Source: Proteles cristata cristata (lineage: Eukaryota; Chordata; Mammalia; Carnivora; Hyaenidae). Taken from it: DNA of 64,000 nt. Position 1 is the stretch's first letter. Each line of letters opens with the position of its first letter. This document shows, one piece after another, positions 56,796 through 64,000 of this stretch. The position numbers were made by a program, and so were the translations under genes. The notes under the pieces are model-generated. The model was not told where the DNA came from. It worked only from the letters and a program-made list of their open reading frames with translations, and made no database searches. Where the stretch lies: the NCBI GenBank assembly GCA_017311185.1, contig JAESUZ010002871.1:1240001-1304000 (forward strand). The letters are read 5' to 3'.

Positions 56796-58385
56796 CACAT
56801 TGACTCCTGAAATAGACCTGAAAGGTAAGCAGGGCCCAAACCTCTATGAACAGAAGGGCATAAAAAGACCCATCTTATGGGTAAGTCAGATCAGACTTGG
56901 AAAAACAAACAGAGAACATTATATTCTAGAACAGGATGAGAGGTTCAGGACAGAAGAAAGGAAAACATAGGAAAAGAATAATAGGTCGGGTTAAAAGTTT
57001 AACCACGTCTGTGATATATTTCAAATACTCAGTGTAGTTGTGGGCAAGGAGAGAAACGTTACCACTGTCATCTATTTCTATAGCTTTAATTAAATAATCA
57101 TACAGAAAAGCCAAAAGTAGCAGACCTTGAAGGCAGTAGATAAGGGGGGAAAGTATGATGTTAACTCATATACTAAATGAAAAATGACATTAATCATATC
57201 ACCAAAAGTCCAAATGCTGTTTGGCAAAATCCTAGACACAAATTCAACTTTCCTTTACCTTCTTTGAGAACTTAGACACATTCATGATATTTAGAAGTCC
57301 TTTACAGTTTGTCACATTTTCAACCACGTATAGAATTTTTGTTGGCACACGAAATTATAACGTATTATGGGGGTAATTATTTTGAGTTAATATTCCCACA
57401 AACAGCAAATTTTAGAGTAATTTAAGAAAGGATATTGATGCGTAAAATATTTGCAAGGTACTCAACTCAATACTTTAAGGTTTCTGGTAAAATAAAAAAA
57501 AAACATATTTCAGCCTATTCACAATTTGTGTTAGCTCTGATTTTAAGTATGACAGTGTTAACACCAAACCTATATGGACTTTCTCAGCCTCTGCCAGGAA
57601 TTATGATAAGCCCAAAATTCTCATAGAATTTAACAGGGGTATCTTTCTTATAAGAGTACATATTATTTATATCGGGCAAGATCTCACAGGTTCTCAAATG
57701 TAATTTTTAATGCTTACTTTCCTTTTTTGTTGGCACAGGAAAAATGTGGGTTTTGGTTTGGTTTGGGGCTTGGGGTTTGATACACAAATCCAATTTGTAA
57801 ATCACCTTACTTGAACTGCTCTGGAATGTGTTATGCGCAAAACATACAATGCCACAGAAATTGCAGCTAATTAATGTAATTAAGGACAAACAGAGGAAAA
57901 GAACATTTTGTCCAATGCCCAATTAATGAGCCATTCCTCATCTAAGGATAAGCAAATTGTTTTGGCTCGGGATCCAGCCTAAGACACTGTTAACACTCCA
58001 TGAATTTTACTTGGAAGAAAAACGTCAGCTAAAATAATCTTCCTGTAACAAAAATTAATGTGATAAACTTGCTCACAAAACTTGAGCCTTTAATAAACAA
58101 GACTGTGTTTCCCAAGATAGGGGGAATGTTTCTACAAGTTGCTTCTTTTCCCCATTATCTCATCTGAGTGTGTAGTGGAAAAACAAATCTGAACATCATT
58201 TATCATGGCAGTATTGTCTACAGTGCTGTTAGAAGAAACAGGAGGGGGGACTTGTGTGAAATGATGGCTCACTTGCGTTCTGAAGCTAAAACTTACCCAT
58301 CTCTTCTGAAATACTGCAGCTAACTAGAAAGAGGTTGAAGGACTTGAGACACAAAAAGGAAAAACAAAGGAAGAGAGAGACCTTT
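56796..58385. other. No recognised feature
   Basis: About 1.6 kb of AT-rich unassigned sequence. A TTTGGTTTGG run lies near 57757. No gene found. Confidence 0.4.
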
Positions 58386-58402
58386 AGAAGAAAGACAAAA
58401 GA

Positions 58403-58620
58403 GGGGTGCCTGGGTGACTTAGTCGGTAAGCGTCCGACTTTCGCTTGGGTCATGATCTCGCGGTTCCTGGGTTCGAGCCCCGCGTCGGGCTCTGTGCTGA
58501 CTGCCAGCAGAGCCTGGAGCCTGTTTCAATCTGTGACTCCCTCTCTCTCTGACCCTCCCCTGCTCACGCTGTCTCTCTCTCTCCTAGAAATAAATAAAAA
58601 AACATAAAAAAAAAAGAAGA
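58403..58620 (+). mobile_element. CAN-SINE, young subfamily
   Basis: GGGGTGCCTGGGTGACTTAG, GACTTTCGCTTGGGTC, CTGACTGCCAGCAGAGCC (lacking CT), CTCCTAGAAATAAATAAAAA and an (AAG)n tail. 18-bp perfect duplication AGAAGAAAGACAAAAGAG (58386-58403 / 58621-58638); the first SINE G overlaps the last base of the left copy. Confidence 0.97.
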
Positions 58621-58685
58621 AGAAGAAAGACAAAAGAGAAAAGCAGCTAGAGAAAAGGTAGATAAAGATATGTTGTGGTAGGTCG

Positions 58686-59092
58686 GTGTACTGATTTCCA
58701 GGGACTGCCAAAATTACCACAAACTGGGAGGCTTAACACAACAGAAATTTATTCCTGTCACAGTCTTAGCAGCTAGAGGCCCCAAAATCAAAGTATTGTC
58801 CCTGGTGCTCCCTCGAAAGGCTCTGGGGTCGGGGCATTCTTCCTTGCCTCTTTGTGGCTTCTGGTGGTGGCTACCAGCAACCAGGGCTCTTTTCCGTGTT
58901 TGCTGCCTCACTCCAGTCTCTGCCCCCTTCTTCACATGACCTTCACATGACCTTTGCCTCTTCTGATGGTCAATGGATTTAGACCCACCCTAACTCAGTA
59001 TGGCCTCATCCTAATTACATTGCTTGATAAGGTCACATTCTGAGGTTCTAGGTGGACATGAATTTGATGGGACACTAATCAACCTACTACGA
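58686..59092 (-). mobile_element. MLT1-type MaLR LTR, antisense
   Basis: TGTACTGATTTCCAGGGACT, ATTACCACAAACTGGGAGGC, TTAACACAACAGAAATTTAT, CTTCCTTGCCTCTTTGTGGC, CCAATCTC-type CCAGTCTCTGCCC, CACCCTAACTCAGTATGGCC and GATAAGGTCACATTCTGAGG. This is the reverse complement of an MLT1-like LTR with both ends readable. A minus-strand frame within it is not a gene. Confidence 0.88.
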
Positions 59093-59452
59093 TGAGGAAC
59101 ACAAAGGCCCAAACTGAGTTCTGGCTTCCCCTACCACTGGGGATTGACCTCTGCAGAGACCAAAATTAAGCCAGCAAGAGAGCAGTAGCTGGAGAAGAAG
59201 AGATGAAGAGAGAGCTTGAGGATGGAGGGGTCAGAAGCCCAAAAAGCTGTAATGCCAATAACGGCAGCCTGGCCCTGATGGCCATATCTGGCAGAGTCCA
59301 TTAGTATCAAAAAACACACTGATCAGCAATAACAATAAGTGGGGATTAAAGAGAAGTAGCACCAGCAGGATCTAGAAGACAGAAAGGGATGGAGGACAGA
59401 AGTCTAAGGAGATGACAGTGGACTTCTCTAGGCTCTAATTCTCCGACAGTGT
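59093..59452. other. No recognised feature
   Basis: Unassigned, purine-rich in part (59170-59225). Confidence 0.4.
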
Positions 59453-59530
59453 TTCTCAAACTGAGGGTGTTTGGGTCTATGAGTTCCTCTGAAGCTCTTA
59501 TTTTTATATGTTTAAAATATAGAGCTATGG
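59453..59530. mobile_element. Possible hAT end
   Basis: CAGTGTTTCTCAAACTGAGG resembles the terminal motif of Charlie-type hAT elements; the following sequence is not informative. Confidence 0.3.
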
Positions 59531-59584
59531 GTATAGATATATTTTAAACACATCCACATATATTTTAACATGCACATGTATGTA

Positions 59585-59602
59585 TACACACACACACACA
59601 CA
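59585..59602 (+). repeat. Short (CA)n
   Basis: Nine CA units, followed by imperfect ACACC/ACATA units to about 59630. Confidence 0.9.
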
Positions 59603-59825
59603 CAAACACCTACATAAACACACACCCATTTGATCCATCTTTGAATTCTAATCAGTCTTTCTAACACTAGTTGGCTTGAGAACACCGTAGGATATTTTAA
59701 TTCTGTTTTCATTTTCATGAAAATCTAGAAAGATACAGTATCTGTTCTATATCTGTTCTAAACTGAAACTATTACAGTGAACTGTTTCTCAAGCTTAAGC
59801 TGCTTTGCCTGAAACTGTGTTATTT

Positions 59826-59841
59826 TCAAATCTCTTTTTTC
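59826..59841 (+). repeat. 5' target-site duplication of the 7SK retrocopy
   Basis: TCAAATCTCTTTTTTC, identical to 60077-60092. The right copy overlaps the last four bases (TCAA) of the 7SK sequence. Confidence 0.97.
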
Positions 59842-60080
59842 GGATGTGAGGGCGATCTGGCTGCGACATCTGTCACCCCATTGATCGCCAGGGTTGATTC
59901 GGCTGATCTGGCTGGCTAGGCGGGTGACCCCTTCCTCCCTCACCGCTCCATGTGCGTCCCTCCCGAAGCTGCGCGCTCGGTCGAAGAGGACGACCTTCCC
60001 CGCTAGAGGAGGACCGTTCCTCGGTCAAGGGTATACGAGTAGCTGCGCTCCCCTGCTAGAACCTCCAAACAAGCTCTCAA
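59842..60080 (+). pseudogene. RN7SK: Truncated 7SK RNA retropseudogene (tailless)
   Basis: The segment reads as 7SK small nuclear RNA from its first base: GGATGTGAGGGCGATCTGGC, GACATCTGTCACCCCATTGA, TCCATGTGCGTCCCTCCCGA, AGCTGCGCGCTCGGTCGAAG and CCTCCAAACAAGCTCTCAA. Functional 7SK is a pol III RNA of about 331 nt that holds P-TEFb with HEXIM and LARP7. Here only the 5' 239 nt are present; the 3' hairpin and terminal U-tract are missing, so LARP7 binding and normal termination are lost. Compared with the human RNA from memory, only about five bases differ. There is no A-tail and a perfect 16-bp target duplication flanks it. Neither a proximal sequence element nor a TATA box is evident upstream, so transcription is not expected. 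Confidence 0.97.
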
Positions 60081-60092
60081 ATCTCTTTTTTC
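60077..60092 (+). repeat. 3' target-site duplication of the 7SK retrocopy
   Basis: Exact second copy of TCAAATCTCTTTTTTC. Its first four bases double as the 3' end of the 7SK segment. Confidence 0.97.
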
Positions 60093-60888
60093 TTTGCTTT
60101 AATCACATAGAACCTCGTTAGTGTCTAATCGTTCTGCTGAAACAAGAGCACACTGCCAACAATATCGCCAATTCTACAGCACTACCAATAATCTATCAAT
60201 ATTACCATCAATACTACCAATAAGCAGTTACTATCAGTCCTATTTGTCCAAGCAGCATAGCTCCACAAAAAAACATGATCAGAATTTGGTGTTCAAGCTA
60301 CTTTTTTATGTGTAGGATAATTGATTATCACCTCTGCAAAACACAGATAGCATTTGTCTCCAAGGAAGGTATTAAAACCTCTTCAAAATGCACTAGAAGG
60401 TGAAATGTGTTCATGAAAAAGTCAACGCTTTTTCCAATAAAATACTCAATTTACATAATATTAGTCTCATGAATAACTGTGTCAATGCGGATTTAACAAA
60501 AACGAAGTATTGATTTTTCCATGGTATTTGGTTGACGTTTCAGCCAATATTTTAAAATTCTTTTCTCCTTTGAAAGCTTTCAAAATAAAGAAAAAACATT
60601 TCCTAAAATAAAAATTGAATAAAGAAACATAAAATTAGAAGACCAGAAGACATTATAACCACAATCCTAAATTTGGAATTTTTAAGAGCCATGCTTCAGC
60701 AAAGCAAGCACATTAAAAAAGCAAAAGTCTTCCTTTCCTTTTGCTGATGGAATAGCCAAAAGAGTCTCTTATCCCAGGTTCCAGGAAAGGAAGAGACACT
60801 TTGGTCACTCAGCAGCCTGACAGACTGCCAAGCAGTAGAGGGCCATGTGGAACAGGCTTCACAGTCACCTGACTGGTGGGTTCTATTT
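60093..60888. other. No recognised feature
   Basis: Unassigned AT-rich sequence. A loose series of TACCAATA-like units lies at 60180-60225. Confidence 0.4.
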
Positions 60889-61086
60889 TTTTTTAAGTTT
60901 ATGTATTTATTTTGAGAAATACAAGGAGCGAGTGTGAGAGGGACAGAAGGAAAGGGGGACAGAGGATCTGAAGCAGGCTCTGTGCTGACTGCAGAGGGGC
61001 CAGTGTGGGTCTAGAAGTCATGAACTGCAAGATCATGACCTGAGCCGAAGTCAGATGCTTAACTGACTGAGCTACCCAGGTGCCCC
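60889..61086 (-). mobile_element. CAN-SINE, older copy
   Basis: T-run, TTTATGTATTTATTTTGAG, GATCTGAAGCAGGCTCTGTG, GACCTGAGCCGAAGTCAG and the head GAGCTACCCAGGTGCCCC. The body is strongly diverged. Confidence 0.94.
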
Positions 61087-61147
61087 AGGTTCTTCTGTAC
61101 TATTAAGAGAAAGTCATTGCATGTATCTGCAAGGTTTCCATCTTTAC

Positions 61148-61310
61148 AGGCACCTGAGTGGTTTAGTGGAGTGACCATCCAACTTCGGCTCAGGTCATGA
61201 TTTCGCGGTTCGTGGGTTTGAGCCCCATGTCGGGCTCTGTGCTGACGGTTCAGAGCCTCTTTGGATTCTCTCTCTCTCTCTCTCTCCCCCAAAAATAAAC
61301 ATAAAAAATA
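61148..61310 (+). mobile_element. CAN-SINE, older copy, body shortened
   Basis: CAGGCACCTGAGTGGTTTAG, CAACTTCGGCTCAGGTCATG, TCGCGGTTCGTGGGTTTGAG, GTGCTGACGGTTCAGAGCC, (TC)n and AAAAATAAACATAAAAAATA. It lies in inverted orientation 61 bp from the preceding SINE. Confidence 0.94.
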
Positions 61311-62139
61311 AATCTTTCTATAACCGTCCACATGCTATAATATACATACATAGGATATAAAATATGTACATGTACCCGAATCTTCATTATTTTGAACTGA
61401 GGTCACATCCATTTACACGTAACCCAGGTCTCGCTAGCTGGATGCTAGTTAAACTTCCTAAGGGGCCTCAGGAGTTCAAGAGCAGCCCAGGACCTTTTCA
61501 CCTTCAGCTTGACAGACTCCAGGTCCAGCACCATCAAAGTCTAAACTGGAAGGCGTGGGGATTCAGGAAGTTTAGGGGAAACATGAACCTTTCCTGTACA
61601 GAGTGATTTCCACTTTAAGTGAAAACCCTAAACAGACCTGTGTTTAATTCTTTTTTTCCCTTCCAGAACTTAAGGTGGTTAACTTAGACTAAAACCCTGG
61701 CCCTCTATTTCCCCTATTCTTGGGACCTCACCTTTTTATTTGTAGAAGAGAGCAAATGTTTCATGGGCACACTGAGGGACAATTTAAAATGTTGAGCACA
61801 GCCTCTCAACAATTCTAGGCTTCCTCACCCTGTTATGAGCCACTATGTTAGGGACCTGATTTCTAATTAAAAATGTTATACAGAAATAATAATGTTTTTC
61901 AAATTAATATTCTTTCAAATTAATTGAGGAGAATTAATATGGAAAGAAATTAATTTCAAATTAATATGCAGAATGTTATATTCTGAAAAAATACACAATA
62001 AAATACAAGTCTTCTTAATATCCCATACCCTCTGAGTCCCTCTCTGGAGGCAATTACTATTCACAAATGTCTTACGTATCTGAAGTTAGATATATAAAGT
62101 AAGATAAGGACTCTCTTTAACCTACCTCATAAATTTAAG
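61311..62139. other. No recognised feature apart from an AT-rich repeat patch
   Basis: Mostly unassigned. At about 61897-61967 the words TTCAAATTAAT and AATTAATAT recur several times. Confidence 0.4.
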
Positions 62140-62776
62140 ATCAATTGATGGCAGGGGAAAATTCTTTGTTCTTCCACCATTGAGAGGTGCATTCCAATTT
62201 TTAGAATATGGGGGGGGTTCTAGTGACTTGCATAAGCAATAGAATGTGACAGAAGTAATGTTCTGGAACCTCCACGTCCTGGCAGCCTGGCAGCTCCCAC
62301 CTGGGCCTTTCAGAATGTTTGCTGTGGGAGAAGCCAGCTGCCTTATTAGAAGTCTTACTACTCTGAGAACGCCAGGCCATAAAGGAGCCCATGATTACTA
62401 CAGGAAGATGCCTCTTGGGAAGAGGTAGAGGAGGGGAGAGAGAGAGAGATCCCTCTGGCTAGCCCTCCAGCTTCTAACTACCCCAGCCTGGACACCAGAC
62501 TTGTGAGTGAAAAAGCCATATTAAACATGGATATAGTGTGGGAATGAAAAGAAACCTGACCAACAGCCAGACAGATGTCCCCTTCGAGCCACCCAGCTAA
62601 CTCCAGTCACTTGCTCCACCTTAACTGAGACCCAGTTATCTGGAGAAGCAGTAAGCCTTCCCAGGTTTATCTGGCCCCAATTTTTCCTGCACAAAGTCAA
62701 GAGCATAAAATCTTGGTTATTTTGAACCACGAAGCTTTGGACTGGTTTGTTTTGCAACAACAGATAACTGAAACAG
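62140..62776 (+). mobile_element. MLT1-type MaLR solo LTR
   Basis: GACTTGCATAAGCAATAGAA, TGTGACAGAAGTAATG, AGAAGCCAGCTGCCTTATTA, GAAGTCTTACTACTCTGAGA, ACCAACAGCCAGACAGATGT, TCGAGCCACCCAGCTAACTC and ATTTTGAACCACGAAGCTTT, ending CAACAACAGATAACTGAAAC. These follow an MLT1C/D-type LTR in order. The 5' boundary is approximate. Confidence 0.82.
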
Positions 62777-63075
62777 TATCCGTCCAGAATTTTTCTATGC
62801 ATATATAAGCATACTTTTTTTCCCTACATGTATTCTGAGACTTAAGGGATTTGCTTTCAAATGTAACGCTCTATCTTTCTAAGTCAATGCATACAGATTT
62901 ACTTGATATTGTTGAACTTTGAAGACTATTAAATCAGTCCCATAAGGGACATTTAAACAGTTTCAGTTATTTTGATTTTATAAATAATACTGACTGAAGT
63001 CAATCTTTGCATACATGTATATCTGTAGGACAAATTACCATGAATGAAATTTCTAGATCAAAGACACTTTGCTTT
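62777..63075. other. No recognised feature
   Basis: Unassigned AT-rich sequence, perhaps an old L1 antisense piece (TTATTTTGATTTTATAAATA, TAGGACAAATTACCATGAA). Too weak to call. Confidence 0.35.
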
Positions 63076-63090
63076 TGTAAAGACAGTTTT

Positions 63091-63321
63091 GTTTTTAATT
63101 TTTTTAAATGTTTTTTTATTTATTTCTAGGAGAGAGAGAGAGAGAGACAGCGTGAGCAGGGGAGGGTCAGAGAGAGAGAGAGTCACAGACTCTGAAACAG
63201 GCTTCAGGCTCTGAGCTGGCAGTCAGCACAGAGCCCAACGCGGGGCTCAAACCCACGAACCGCGAGATCATGACCTAAGTGAAAGTCAGACGCTTAACCG
63301 ACTAAGCCACCCAGGCGCCCC
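63091..63321 (-). mobile_element. CAN-SINE, young subfamily
   Basis: TTTATTTATTTCTAGGAGAG, GACAGCGTGAGCAGGGGAGG, CTGAGCTGGCAGTCAGCAC, GACCTAAGTGAAAGTCAG and the head GCCACCCAGGCGCCCC. 15-bp duplication with one mismatch, TGTAAAGACAGTTTT / TGTACAGACAGTTTT (63076-63090 / 63322-63336). Confidence 0.97.
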
Positions 63322-63336
63322 TGTACAGACAGTTTT

Positions 63337-64000
63337 TAATCCTCCTCTTGGGAATATTATCTATACTCTAATAAATAAGGCAAGACTCAACTGTTGTCTA
63401 CTCTGTGAACCCTCCCAAGATTCTTCTGGATAGGATGAATTAGTCCTCTTTCCTGGTTTCCTTGGACACAATGCATTTTAACTATTTCCACTAATAGAGT
63501 ATGAACTTCCCAAGAGTAGGGTGTAAGCCACAATTCTCACACAACCTGTGCCACCCAGTAGAGTGCCTTAAGCATGTTCTTGCTCAATCAAAGGTTGTAG
63601 GATGAATAAATGAGGGAATGGATGGATGCACTTGTGTACATTGTGACAAATGGACTCCAAAGCATCAATAGCAGCAGTAAGCACAGCCTGAACTTCTAGC
63701 ACCGTAGCAACTTATAGGACAGAGCTTTGTCCTAAGGGCAGCTTTTTGTTTGCCCAACTTTGTTGGCCAAATTGCCATGCAGCTCAGTGTTATAAAAGGT
63801 ATGATCAAAGCACATGCCAAGGCCCCAGGATACCTTTGAGGGAAACACTAAAGTTCTCCAGGGATGTCCTTCCTCCATGGGCTGGGGAGCCTCAGGGAAA
63901 GGAGCTGACCCTACAGAAGCGAGTACTCAAGAAGATTCAAAGGCATCAGAGGAGATGCCGGAGTAATGTGTCCACTTAGGCATCCTCTGATGTGCTCACA
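63337..64000. other. No recognised feature
   Basis: Unassigned. A plus-strand frame of 77 codons (63746-63979) has no recognisable domain and runs close to the window end. Confidence 0.4.

Noticed and set aside
59839..60080. GC-rich, CpG-containing patch that looks like a small CpG island
   Set aside because: The CpGs come from the 7SK RNA sequence itself, and there is no promoter context.
59894..60121. 75-codon frame across the GC-rich patch
   Set aside because: It is a chance frame through the 7SK RNA retrocopy, which is non-coding.

Overview
This is 64 kb of AT-rich mammalian nuclear DNA in which I find no protein-coding gene. No reading frame exceeds 173 codons. None shows a recognisable domain or a codon-use signature, and most of the longer ones lie in old repeats or low-complexity sequence. 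The window is best read as intergenic or deep-intronic DNA annotated by its repeats.

Organism: 27 tRNA-derived CAN-SINE copies identify a carnivore. Their class (GGGGCGCCTGGGTGGC head, CT-rich body, AATAAA tail) points to a feliform. Ten copies belong to one young subfamily (GACTTTCGCTTAGGTC head, CTGACTGCCAGCTCAG middle, CTCCTAGAAATAAATAAAAC tail) that differs from the domestic-cat consensus as I remember it. The source may therefore be a non-Felis feliform; this is inference.

Layout: 1-5 kb holds an L1 edge, a MIR, two antisense MLT1 LTRs and SINEs. 5-10 kb holds an (AATA)n array, a MER5-like element, MIRs and a sense MLT1 LTR at 8969. 11-19 kb has two young SINEs, L2-like segments, the 3' part of an L1 (16.2-16.7 kb), a hAT element opening with CAGTGGTGTGC, and a MIR next to an L2 3' end. 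20-28 kb has MIRs in both orientations, an L2-like segment, one SINE and long unassigned stretches. 28-33 kb is a SINE cluster. 33-36 kb holds an L1 3' fragment between unusually long direct repeats and an older L1/HAL1-like piece. 36-43 kb has more SINEs and ancient LINE DNA. 44-45.5 kb holds a Tigger-like MITE with visible inverted ends and an L2-like block. 48-55 kb is a second SINE-dense stretch with a Z-DNA-prone (CA)n tract. 56-63 kb has three MaLR-type LTRs, further SINEs and a truncated 7SK RNA retrocopy.

The most notable element is that 7SK copy at 59842-60080: 239 nt from the 5' end of 7SK RNA, cut short at its 3' end, with no poly(A), inside a perfect 16-bp target-site duplication. 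It fits the tailless retropseudogene class. I found no undescribed genetic system. The rest of interest concerns retrotransposition: split A-tails, shared target-site duplications, inverted SINE pairs and perfect hairpins. Family names come from remembered consensus sequences, without database searches, so old-repeat boundaries are approximate.
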